The notes beneath the pieces are model-generated. The model saw only the letters and a program-made list of their open reading frames with translations. It searched no databases and had not been told where the DNA came from. From Patulibacter brassicae (GTDB taxonomy: Bacteria > Actinomycetota > Thermoleophilia > Solirubrobacterales > Solirubrobacteraceae): a stretch of 64,000 bases of DNA. Each line of letters opens with the position of its first letter. Position 1 is the stretch's first letter. The DNA is taken from positions 1 to 64,000 of the forward strand of contig NZ_JAXAVX010000014.1 of NCBI RefSeq assembly GCF_033949425.1. The letters are read 5' to 3'. The translations under genes and the position numbers were made by a program. Below, piece after piece: positions 50,190-58,664 of this stretch.

Positions 50190-51019
50190 GCCGGCTGGTC
50201 GGCCTCGACGGCACGGGCGCAGCCGGCGGGCGCGCGCTTCGTGGCGCGTGGCCGACCGCGGACGCCGGACCGCGCGGGTCCGGATCGGCCGCCGGCCGGC
50301 ACCGGGAGCCGCAGCGGCTGGCCGTCTCGATCCACGAGATCGAGCCCGCCACCTGGGAGCGCTGCGCGCTGCTGCGCGAGTGGCTCGCCGATCACGGCGT
50401 GCGGCGGGTCGCGCTGCTCGTCGTGCCGGCACCGGACCTGCATCCGTTCGACCGCCGCAGCCCGTCGCTGCGCGACTGGCTCGCCGATCGGCTCGCGGAC
50501 GGCGACGAGATCGTCCAGCAGGGGTTCTGCCCGGGGCGCGGCCGGCCGTCCGGCGAGGGCCGCTGGCGGGGCGTGCCCCGCGTCGGGCACGCGGGACCCG
50601 GCGAGTTCGCCCGGCTCGACGCCGAGGAGACCGCTCGGGCGCTCGACGCGGGGCGCCGGATCCTGCGGGCGGCCGGCCTGGCGCCCGCGGGGTTCGTGCC
50701 GCAGGGCTTCGCGTACACGGCGCCGCTGCACGCCGCGCTGCGCGAGCGCTACGGGTGGTGGGCGACGTCGGCGGCGATCCACGCCCCGGCCGGCGCGCCG
50801 CTGCACGCGCCGGCGCTGGACCTCGCCGGTGCGGACCCGGTCGCGCGGGCCGCGGGTCCGCTGCGTCGCCGGGTCCTCGCCGGACGGGCGGCGCTGCTGC
50901 GGATCGAGCTGCATCCCGGGGACCTCGACCACCCGCGGCGCGTCGCCGCGGCGGAGTCCCTGCTGCGGCGCCACGCGGGCCGGCCGGCGGTCACCGGCAG
51001 CGAGCTCGTCGGGGCATGA
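50186..51019 (+). CDS. DUF2334-type polysaccharide deacetylase-like protein
   Basis: This 277-aa protein belongs to the NodB-fold DUF2334 group: LAVSIHEIEPATWERCALLREWL and VALLVVPAPDLHPFDRRSPSLRDWL, then a region where related proteins have QHGF but this one has QQGFCPGRG, and GFVPQGFAYTAPLHAALRE near the end. Loss of that His may alter metal binding. The N-terminal 45 residues are low-complexity. It overlaps its neighbours by 4 bp on both sides (GTGA, ATGA), showing operon coupling with the glycosyltransferases. Confidence 0.75.
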   Translation: MSRLVGLDGTGAAGGRALRGAWPTADAGPRGSGSAAGRHREPQRLAVSIHEIEPATWERCALLREWLADHGVRRVALLVVPAPDLHPFDRRSPSLRDWLADRLADGDEIVQQGFCPGRGRPSGEGRWRGVPRVGHAGPGEFARLDAEETARALDAGRRILRAAGLAPAGFVPQGFAYTAPLHAALRERYGWWATSAAIHAPAGAPLHAPALDLAGADPVARAAGPLRRRVLAGRAALLRIELHPGDLDHPRRVAAAESLLRRHAGRPAVTGSELVGA

Positions 51020-52347
51020 CGGACGCGTCGCGGACCGTCGACCGGCTCGCCCGCGAGACGCTCGCGGCGAACTGGCGCAGCGGCGTGCGCGAGGGCGTGC
51101 CGTACGGCTACACCTGCCCCGCGACGCCCCGCTACCGCCACCAGTGGCACTGGGACAGCTGCTTCACCGCGATCGCGTGGTCGCGCTTCGACGGCGACCG
51201 GGCCCGCGAGGAGCTGCGCACCGTGCTGCGCAGCGGCGACCCGCGGATCTCGCCGGCGGTGCCCGCCGGGACCCGCCGCGGCACCGGGTTCTCGGGGTTC
51301 CTGCCGCACACGACGTTCTGGGACCGCCCGGCGGGGTGGCGGCGCGCGCCGTTCTACGCCACGCGGGAGCGGTGGGGCGGCCTGGCCACGGCGTCGATCG
51401 GGCCGCCGCTGCTGCCGATGGCCTGGGAGCGCGTGGCGACGGCGACCGACGACGCGACGTTCGCCGCCGAGGCGCTCGAGCCGCTGGCGGCGCATCTCGA
51501 CTGGCTCGGCCGCCACCGCGATCTCGCGGGCGACGGCCTGCTCACGATCCTCCTGCCCGACGAGTCCGGGCTCGACGACAGCCCGCAGTACGACGGGCCG
51601 TTCCGCGGCCTCGCCCACGACGGACCGGGGTACTTCCGCCTCGTCGAGCGCGTGCGCCGCGCCGGCTACGACGCGCACCGCCTCGCCGACCGGCGTCCGC
51701 ACCACGTCGCCGACGTGTGGACGACGACCGCCTACGCGCTGTCGCTGCACGCGATGGCGCGGCTCAGCGGCGACCGGACGTGGGCGACGCTGGCGGCGCG
51801 CAGCGAGCGGGCCCTCGTCGAGCGCTGCTGGGACGAGTCGGCGGGGCTCTTCCGCGACCTCGCCGGCCCCGGCCGTCGCCCGGTGCGGGTCGCGACGTGG
51901 TCGGGCCTCGCGCCGCTCGTCCTGCCGGGGGTGCCCGAGCCGATCCGCCGCCGGATCGTCGAGGAGCAGCTCCTGGACCGCCGGCGCTTCCGCGCCGCCG
52001 TGGGCGTCCCGTCCGTCTCCCAGGCCGAGCCGTCCTTCCGCCCGGCCTTCGACCGCTGGCGCACCTGGCGCGGCCCGTCGTGGGTCAACGTCTCGTGGCT
52101 CCTGCTGCCGACGGTCGCCGCCCTGGGCTACGAGCGCGAGGCCGGCGAGATCGCCGCGTCGCTCGTGACCGCCGTCGCGCGCGAGGGGCTGCGGGAGTAC
52201 TACGACCCGCGCGACGGCCGCGGGTACGCGGCACGCGGCTTCGGCTGGTCGGCGCTCGCCTGCGATCTCGCCGACGGCGTCGCGGGCCGCTGGCCCGCAC
52301 CGGTCGGCGGCGCGGCGCCGGTCCTCGGGCCCCTCAGCGGCGCTTGA
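51016..52347 (+). CDS. GH63-like (alpha/alpha)6-barrel glycosidase
   Basis: This 443-aa protein has the hallmarks of the GH63/mannosylglycerate-hydrolase-like group: YRHQWHWDSCFTAIAW near residue 36, LLPDESGLDDSPQYDG, TWRGPSWVNVSWLLLP and EYYDPRDGRGYAARGFGWSALAC. There is no signal peptide. It probably hydrolyses an alpha-glucosyl or mannosyl compound such as a glucosylglycerate-type solute, or trims the glycan made by this operon. It is the last gene of the operon and converges on the DUF47 gene with a 14-bp overlap. Confidence 0.8.
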   Translation: MTDASRTVDRLARETLAANWRSGVREGVPYGYTCPATPRYRHQWHWDSCFTAIAWSRFDGDRAREELRTVLRSGDPRISPAVPAGTRRGTGFSGFLPHTTFWDRPAGWRRAPFYATRERWGGLATASIGPPLLPMAWERVATATDDATFAAEALEPLAAHLDWLGRHRDLAGDGLLTILLPDESGLDDSPQYDGPFRGLAHDGPGYFRLVERVRRAGYDAHRLADRRPHHVADVWTTTAYALSLHAMARLSGDRTWATLAARSERALVERCWDESAGLFRDLAGPGRRPVRVATWSGLAPLVLPGVPEPIRRRIVEEQLLDRRRFRAAVGVPSVSQAEPSFRPAFDRWRTWRGPSWVNVSWLLLPTVAALGYEREAGEIAASLVTAVAREGLREYYDPRDGRGYAARGFGWSALACDLADGVAGRWPAPVGGAAPVLGPLSGA

Positions 52348-52975
52348 GGGCGATGCCCTCGAGGTGGTGCGCGACGGTCTCGCACGCGTCGATGGTGTCC
52401 TCGAGCGCGCCGTAGAGGTCCTTCCAGCGGATGACGAACAGCGGATCGAGACCGAGCTCGAAGAGCGAGCCGATCGCGTCGCGGCTGATCCGATCGCCGT
52501 CGTTCTCGAGCCGATGGATCTCGACGAGGTACGGCGCGAGGTCGCCGTCGCGGCGCAGCGCGGCGAGCGCGAGCGCCAGCTGCTCGCCGCAGCCGACGAG
52601 CAGCTCGGCGAGCTGCTGGGCCTGCTCGGTCGTCGCCTCGACCCGGTACACCGCGAGCATGTCCGCGACCGCCTCGGCGTCGTCGATGACGTCGTCGAGG
52701 GCCGTGGCCAGCCGGAACCCGTCGTCGATCTCGAACGGGCGGTCCGCCGCGCCGGCGTGGCGTCGCTCGCTCAGCCGGTGGATGAGGTCGTGGGCGATCC
52801 GGTCGCCCTCGCGCTCGCAGTCGACCATCGCCTGCGTCCGCGCCCCGGCGCCCTCCGGGTAGTCCCGGACGAGGTCCCGCAGGAGCAGGGTGGCGCGCTG
52901 GATCGCGCGGCCGTACTCCTCGAGGAGGTCGAACAGGGCACCGTCGCCGGTGCTCGCGCGCAGGAACTGGACCAT
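52334..52975 (-). CDS. DUF47/PhoU-like phosphate transport regulator
   Basis: This 213-aa helical protein has the ExxxD-rich PhoU-like pattern (VDCEREGDRIAHDLIHRL, DDVIDDAEAVADML, HRLENDGDRISRDAIGSLF, DTIDACETVAHHLEGI). DUF47 proteins usually accompany a PiT low-affinity phosphate permease; none lies here. ATG 52975 is preceded by a minus-strand TAGCGT at 11 nt. It is divergent from the PHO-controlled receiver-less regulator gene, so the PHO repeats at 53032-53069 sit between the two genes. Confidence 0.85.
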   Translation of the reverse strand: MVQFLRASTGDGALFDLLEEYGRAIQRATLLLRDLVRDYPEGAGARTQAMVDCEREGDRIAHDLIHRLSERRHAGAADRPFEIDDGFRLATALDDVIDDAEAVADMLAVYRVEATTEQAQQLAELLVGCGEQLALALAALRRDGDLAPYLVEIHRLENDGDRISRDAIGSLFELGLDPLFVIRWKDLYGALEDTIDACETVAHHLEGIALKRR

Positions 52976-52986
52976 CGCTGCGCTCG

Positions 52987-52992
52987 ACGCTA
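52987..52992 (-). promoter_or_regulatory. -10 hexamer TAGCGT of the DUF47 gene
   Basis: On the minus strand TAGCGT (52992-52987) ends 11 nt before ATG 52975. The PHO repeats begin about 40 bp upstream but are oriented for the other strand. Confidence 0.5.
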
Positions 52993-53031
52993 CCCCGCGC
53001 GGCGCGGTCCGCCCAGCGACGCCCGACCGGT

Positions 53032-53096
53032 TTCACGTCCGGTTCACAGGTGGTTCACCGACCGGTAACCCGACCCGGCGCGGGCCCCCGGACACT
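53032..53096 (+). promoter_or_regulatory. PHO box (four 11-nt units) and -10 of the receiver-less regulator gene
   Basis: TTCAC at 53032, 53043 and 53054, then GTAAC at 53065, all at 11-nt spacing. The last unit starts 26 nt before GACACT (53091-53096), which ends 8 nt before ATG 53105. Confidence 0.78.
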
Positions 53097-53104
53097 CGTG
53101 ACCG

Positions 53105-53464
53105 ATGACGACGGCCACTCGTGCGACCGACCTGCCCGAGGCGTCCGACGGCCTGCCGCTCCGCGTGGCGCACGTCGAGATCCGTCCCCGGGAGGGCATG
53201 GCGATGGTGGGCGACCGCGCGGTGGCGCTGTCCGTCCGCGAGTTCTCGCTCCTCACCGCGCTGGCGCGGCGCGCGGGCCACGTGATCGCCCGCGAGGAGC
53301 TCTTCTCCACCGTCTGGGGCGGGTCGCTGCGACGCGGCGACCGCTCGATCGACGTCTACGTCCACAAGCTGCGGCAGAAGCTCGAGGCCGCCTCGCCGGG
53401 CTGGACGTTCATCCACACCCACGTCGGCTTCGGGTACCGCTTCGCGCCCGAGCCGGCCGTCTGA
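53105..53464 (+). CDS. Receiver-less PhoB/OmpR-type winged-helix DNA-binding protein
   Basis: This 119-aa protein consists of only a Trans_reg_C effector domain: VALSVREFSLLTALARRAGHVIAREELFSTVW, then DRSIDVYVHKLRQKLEA and FIHTHVGFGYRFAPEP. No receiver precedes it. The recognition-helix region is very close to that of the full regulator at 58665 (both have GDRS-DV-V-KLRQKL and a YRFAPEP ending), so both should bind the same PHO box. Its own promoter carries a four-unit PHO box. It may act as an autoregulated competitor or an unphosphorylated activator of the regulon (inference). Confidence 0.85.
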   Translation: MTTATRATDLPEASDGLPLRVAHVEIRPREGMAMVGDRAVALSVREFSLLTALARRAGHVIAREELFSTVWGGSLRRGDRSIDVYVHKLRQKLEAASPGWTFIHTHVGFGYRFAPEPAV

Positions 53465-53521
53465 GCGGCGCGTCGACCGATGGGCTCCCAGGCCCCGCTC
53501 CACGGGCGATTCCGGGCGCCG

Positions 53522-53586
53522 TTCACAGCGCTTTCACACCGAGTCCACACCCGAGTAACAGGATGGTGGCCAGGCACTGACACGCT
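53522..53586 (+). promoter_or_regulatory. PHO box (four 11-nt units) and -10 of pstS
   Basis: TTCAC (53522), TTCAC (53533), TCCAC (53544) and GTAAC (53555) at 11-nt spacing; the last unit starts 26 nt before CACGCT (53581-53586). The leader to GTG 53632 is about 40 nt and contains AAGGAGA (53621-53627). Confidence 0.8.
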
Positions 53587-53631
53587 GGCCGCCGTTCACG
53601 AACCCTCGAACGAGAACACCAAGGAGACCGC

Positions 53632-54765
53632 GTGCGCATTCGTACGTTCACCGCGATCGGCGCCTCTGCCGTCCTCGCCCTGGGAGTCGCCGCCTGCGGC
53701 TCCGACGACGATTCCAACGACTCGGCCTCGACCGGCTCGAACGGCGCGTCCACCACGGCGTCCGCCGACCTGAGCTTCTCCGGTGCGGTCAACGCCGGTG
53801 GCTCGACGTTCGCCAAGCCCGTCTACGACACCTGGGGCGCGAAGCTCAAGGGCAGCGGCCTGACGTTCAACTACGCCGGCACGGGCTCCGGCGCCGGCAT
53901 CGCGGGCGTCACCGACGGCACCCTCGACTTCGGCGGCTCCGACTCCGCCATGGACGACGAGGAGCTCGCCGCGGCCGAGAAGGGCAAGGCCGGCGAGGTC
54001 GTCCACGTCCCGACGTTCTTCGGCGCCGTCGTGGCCGCCTACAACGTCAAGGGCATCGAGACGGGCCTGAAGCTCGACGGCGAGACCCTCGCCGACATCT
54101 ACCTCGGCAAGGTCAAGCGCTGGAACGACCCGGCGATCGCCGGCCAGAACGACGGCGTGACGCTGCCGGACGAGCCGATCAAGGTCGTGCACCGGTCCGA
54201 CGAGTCGGGCACCACGAAGGCGTTCCTGTCCTACCTCGGCGCCTACTCCAAGGAGTGGGAGGACGGCCCGGGCGTCGACAAGTCGGTCAAGTGGCCGACG
54301 GGCACCGGCGCGAAGGGCAACGACGGCGTCGCGGCCGCGGTCAAGCAGACCGAGGGCGGCATCGGCTACGTCGAGCAGGCCTACGCGCTGCAGAACAACT
54401 TCAACTACGCGAGCCTGAAGAACTCGGCCGGCAACTACATCGAGCCGACGCTCGAGTCGGTCTCGGCCGCGGGCGACGGCGTCGAGGTCCCGGCGGACCT
54501 GCGCTTCGCGATCGGCAACGCCCCGGGCGACCAGACGTACCCCGACGCGTCGGCGACGTTCGTGATCGTCCCGAAGGACCTCTGCAAGGCGGGCAAGACC
54601 GAGGCCGTGGCCAAGGACGTGAAGAACTTCCTCACGTACGGCCTGACGGACGGCCAGGAGGAGGCCAAGCAGCTCGCCTACGCGCCGCTGCCCGCCGGCG
54701 TCCTCGCCAAGGCGAAGGCCGCCGTCGACTCCCTCGAGTGCAACGGAGCACCGATCGCGGGCTGA
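53632..54765 (+). CDS. pstS: Phosphate ABC transporter, substrate-binding lipoprotein
   Basis: This 377-aa protein is the high-affinity phosphate receptor. It has a lipoprotein signal with lipobox VAAC (Cys near residue 22), a Ser/Asp-rich tether, then AVNAGGSTFAKPVYDTW, FNYAGTGSGAGIAGVTDGTLDFGGSD (phosphate-binding Ser/Thr/Asp loop), LPDEPIKVVHRSDESGTTKAFLSYL, and TGTGAKGNDGVAAAVKQTEGGIGYVE, the standard PstS blocks. GTG 53632 has AAGGAGA 4 nt upstream. It is induced through the four-unit PHO box. A strong hairpin follows the gene, probably making PstS the most abundant Pst component. Confidence 0.96.
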   Translation: MRIRTFTAIGASAVLALGVAACGSDDDSNDSASTGSNGASTTASADLSFSGAVNAGGSTFAKPVYDTWGAKLKGSGLTFNYAGTGSGAGIAGVTDGTLDFGGSDSAMDDEELAAAEKGKAGEVVHVPTFFGAVVAAYNVKGIETGLKLDGETLADIYLGKVKRWNDPAIAGQNDGVTLPDEPIKVVHRSDESGTTKAFLSYLGAYSKEWEDGPGVDKSVKWPTGTGAKGNDGVAAAVKQTEGGIGYVEQAYALQNNFNYASLKNSAGNYIEPTLESVSAAGDGVEVPADLRFAIGNAPGDQTYPDASATFVIVPKDLCKAGKTEAVAKDVKNFLTYGLTDGQEEAKQLAYAPLPAGVLAKAKAAVDSLECNGAPIAG

Positions 54766-54787
54766 TCGCCCCGACGTGACGTTCGCC

Positions 54788-54817
54788 GACCCCCGCGCGC
54801 CCCGGCGCGCGGGGGTC
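54788..54817 (+). terminator. Intra-operon hairpin between pstS and the permease gene
   Basis: Thirteen-base perfect arms (54788-54800 and 54805-54817) with loop cccg. There is no other promoter with a PHO box before the permease gene, so it is probably a partial terminator or mRNA-stabilising structure that lowers permease expression relative to PstS. Confidence 0.75.
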
Positions 54818-54860
54818 GAGGCGTCGCTCCCGGCCCGCCGCACCCCGACCCACGCTGCCG

Positions 54861-56848
54861 ATGGAATCCGCCACCGTTCCCACCTCCGACGCCTCCAGCC
54901 GCCTGCGCGCCACGCTCGCACGCCAGAAGACGGGCTCCTGGCTGGACCCGTGGGTCAAGCGCGCCCTGACGGGCCTCGCGGGACTGATCTTCGTCCTGCT
55001 CGCGTACTTCCTCATCAAGCTCGCCTCGGAGTCCGAGCCGGTCTTCTCGGCGTACGGCTTCACCGACTTCATCTTCAAGGTCGACTGGCTCCCCTCGCAG
55101 GAGACCTTCGGCGCCGGCGCCCTGGTCGCCGGCACGCTCATCACCTCGGCCGTGGCGCTCGTCATCGGCGTCCCGGTCGCGGTCGCCACGGCGCTCTTCG
55201 TGACCGAGCTCGCACCGGCCCGGTGGCGCAGCTGGATCTCGGGGCTGCTCGAGCTCCTCGCCGCCGTCCCCTCGGTGGTCTACGGCCTCTGGGGCTTCCT
55301 CTTCCTCGCGCCGAAGATCGAGCCGGCCGAGCAGTGGTTCTCGGACACCTTCTCGTTCCTGCCGTTCGTCGGCGGCGAGGTCTCGGCGGCGAACTACTTC
55401 GTCACCGGCCTGATCCTGGCGATCATGATCATCCCGATCGTCTCCGCGATCTCGCGCGAGGTCATGGCGACGGTGCCGCAGGACCACAAGGAGGCGGCCC
55501 TCGCCCTCGGCGCCACGCGCTGGGAGATGATCCGCACCGCCGTCCTGCCGTACTCGCGGGCGGGCATCGTCGGCGGCTCGATGCTCGGCCTCGGCCGCGC
55601 GCTGGGCGAGACGATCGCCGTCGCGATCCTCATCGGGGGCGCGACCTCCGGCGTCGGCGAGTCGATCTTCTCGCAGGGCTCGACGCTCGCGTCGGTCATC
55701 GCCCTCGAGTTCCAGGAGGCCACGGCCGATCCGGAGCACCGCGCCGCGCTCATCGGCGCCGGCCTGCTGCTCTTCGCCGTGACGCTCGTCATCAACGCGA
55801 TCGCCCGCGCGTACATCACGCGCTCGGAGACCCGCCTGCAGCGGGCCGAGCGCGACGCGAAGCGCGCGACGGAGGCGATCGCGGCCGGCGAGCTGCCGAA
55901 GGTCCGCCGTCGCCGGCAGCTCCTCCCGCGGATCGAGCTGGCGACGTCGCTCGAGGCGCGCCAGCGCGTCGACAAGGCGGCCCGCGGCACGATCGGCGTC
56001 CTCACGGCGATCGCGCTCCTGCCGCTGGCGCTGCTGCTCGGCTTCCTCGTCGTCCGCGGGGGCGGGGCCCTGAGCTGGGACTTCTTCACGACCGACCCGA
56101 CGGGCGCCGCGGGCGCCGTGAGCAACGCCGAGCGGTTCCTCGGCGGGGCGGCGTCGAGCTCCGGCGCATCGGCCGACCTGGGCGGCATCCGCTCGGCGAT
56201 CCTCGGCACGCTCGAGGTCGTCGGCATCGCCGCGGCCGTCGTCGTCCCGGTGGGCATCGCGGTCGCGGTGTACCTCGTCGAGTACGGCGAGGGCACGCGG
56301 TTCGGGAACTTCGTCCGCTACCTCGTCGACGTCATGACCGGCGTCCCGTCGGTGGTGTTCGGCCTCTTCGTCTACATCACGCTCGTCGTGAGCCAGGTCG
56401 GCGGCGTCCCGTTCGCCGGCTGGAAGGCCGCGGTCGCCCTCGGCTTGCTGATGCTGCCGATCGTCATCAACTCCGCCCTGCCGGTGCTGCGGCTCGTGCC
56501 CCAGCAGCTGCGCGAGGCGGCCCTCGCCCTCGGCGTGCCGCGCTGGAAGGTCATCCTCCGGATCGTCCTGCCGACCGCGGCGCCGGGCCTCGTGACGGGC
56601 TCGCTGCTGGCGATCGCCCGCGCGGCCGGCGAGACGGCCCCGATCATCTTCACCGCCGGCGTCGCCACCGCGCTCGCCGGGGATCCGAACGGCCCGCTCA
56701 ACACGCTGCCGGCCCAGATCTACGCCGACGTGACCGCGTCCTCGTCGGCCCAGCACGACCGGGCGTGGGGCGCTGCGCTCACCCTCGTCGTGCTGATCCT
56801 CCTCCTCAGCCTCATCGCCCGCCTCGCCCAGCGCAGGAGCCGCATCGC

Positions 56849-56852
<4 letters not shown>
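54861..56852 (+). CDS. Fused PstC-PstA phosphate permease
   Basis: This single 663-aa chain contains both permease subunits of the Pst transporter. The PstC half (about 30-325) has its EAA loop at about 211-230 (EAALALGATRWEMIRTAVLP). A charged linker follows (about 325-375, TRLQRAERDAKRATEAIAAG). The PstA half (about 376-660) has its EAA loop at about 552-571 (EAALALGVPRWKVILRIVLP). Each half has about six membrane helices. Usually pstC and pstA are separate genes. The stop overlaps the ATG of pstB by 4 bp. Confidence 0.93.
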
Positions 56853-57730
<878 letters not shown>

Positions 57731-57754
57731 GCCGCGGTCCGGCCGTGCGGCCGG

Positions 57755-57775
57755 GGCCCGGGCGCGCCCCGGGCC
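57755..57775 (+). terminator. Terminator after pstB
   Basis: Eight-base arms (57755-57762 and 57768-57775) with a 5-nt loop, 25 nt after the pstB stop. A second, weaker inverted repeat lies further downstream before the phoU promoter. Confidence 0.55.
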
Positions 57776-57837
57776 ACCGCCGGTGGACCGGCACGACGAG
57801 GCGCGTCGCGGTCCCCGGTCCGCGACCGGGAACGGAC

Positions 57838-57843
57838 TAGGGT
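57838..57843 (+). promoter_or_regulatory. -10 hexamer TAGGGT, leaderless-type promoter of phoU
   Basis: TAGGGT ends 7 nt before GTG 57851; an upstream GTG at 57842 overlaps the hexamer. No PHO units lie at the expected distance. Confidence 0.6.
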
Positions 57844-57850
57844 GAGCCAC

Positions 57851-58600
57851 GTGGCGACCACGCGATCGCAGTACCGTCAGGAGCTCCAGCAGCTCGAGGC
57901 CGCGTGCCTGGGCGCGCTGGACCTCGTCGTGCGCCAGGTCGAGCGGGTGACCGAGGCGCTGGAGCACCAGGACGTCGAGCTCGGGACGTTCGTCATCGCC
58001 GACGACGACCGGGTCGACGGCCGCTACCTCGAGGTGAACCAGGGCGCCCTGTCGCTCTTCGCGCTCCAGGCGCCCGTCGCCGGCGACCTGCGGCTCATCG
58101 CGAGCCTCATGCACGTCGCCAAGCACTTCGAGCGGATGGGCGACCAGTGCGTGAACATCGCGAAGCTCATCCCCCTGACGGGCAACGACCCGCCGCGGCG
58201 GGACGAGGTGCTCAAGCCGATCCTGCGGATGGGCGTCCTCGCGCGGGACGAGGTCGTCCAGTGCCGGCAGGCGCTCGAGCTGCGCGACGTGGAGCTCGCC
58301 CACGACATCGTCCGGCGCGACCAGGAGCTCAACGCGCTGAACCGCGAGGTCTTCCGGCTCGCGATCGAGCTCGGGGACGACCTCGACACGCGCGAGTGGC
58401 TCATGACGATGACGATGGTGGCCCGCGCGTTCGAGCGGATCGGCGACAACGCCGTGGACATCGGCGAGCAGGTCGCGTTCGTCGTCGAGGGGCTCTTCCC
58501 GGAGTTCGGCGAGCGCGGCGAGGTCCGCCGTCGCGCGGTGAGCGGCAACGACGCCCCGCCCGGCAGCACGCCGGGCGAGCCGCCCGCCGACGGGTTGTGA
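57851..58600 (+). CDS. phoU: Phosphate signalling protein PhoU
   Basis: This 249-aa protein has two PhoU helical bundles with metal-binding E/DxxxD motifs: YRQELQQLEAACLGALDLV at the start, PVAGDLRLIASLMHVAKHFERMGDQCVNIAKL in bundle 1 and REWLMTMTMVARAFERIGDNAVDIGEQVAF in bundle 2. PhoU links Pst transport to the sensor kinase to shut the regulon under high phosphate. The C-terminal 35 residues are a Pro/Gly-rich tail. GTG 57851 is chosen by the 7-nt distance to TAGGGT. It is transcribed separately from pst but sits between pstB and the regulator gene. Confidence 0.95.
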   Translation: MATTRSQYRQELQQLEAACLGALDLVVRQVERVTEALEHQDVELGTFVIADDDRVDGRYLEVNQGALSLFALQAPVAGDLRLIASLMHVAKHFERMGDQCVNIAKLIPLTGNDPPRRDEVLKPILRMGVLARDEVVQCRQALELRDVELAHDIVRRDQELNALNREVFRLAIELGDDLDTREWLMTMTMVARAFERIGDNAVDIGEQVAFVVEGLFPEFGERGEVRRRAVSGNDAPPGSTPGEPPADGL

Positions 58601-58613
58601 ACAGGCTGTGACC
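58596..58613 (-). promoter_or_regulatory. Reverse-oriented PHO-like pair upstream of the regulator gene
   Basis: TGTGAAC (58596-58602) and TGTGACC (58607-58613) on the plus strand are 11 nt apart and read GTTCACA and GGTCACA on the minus strand. They lie 38 nt before the -10 of the response regulator gene, in reverse orientation, so the geometry seen at other PHO promoters is not met. Confidence 0.35.
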
Positions 58614-58650
58614 GTTGGCGCCGCGGTGGAGGAATCGTCCGGCCGGCGTC

Positions 58651-58656
58651 TACACT
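58651..58656 (+). promoter_or_regulatory. -10 hexamer TACACT, leaderless-type promoter
   Basis: TACACT ends 8 nt before ATG 58665 of the response regulator gene. Confidence 0.6.
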
Positions 58657-58664
58657 GGCTGTCG

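Noticed and set aside
57812..57816. PHO box in front of phoU
   Set aside because: At the position predicted by the 26-nt rule the sequence is tcccc, and no TTCAC-like unit lies 11 nt upstream.
57842..57850. GTG 57842 as the phoU start
   Set aside because: It lies inside the -10 hexamer TAGGGT; GTG 57851 gives the usual PhoU N-terminus and the 7-nt spacing seen in other genes.
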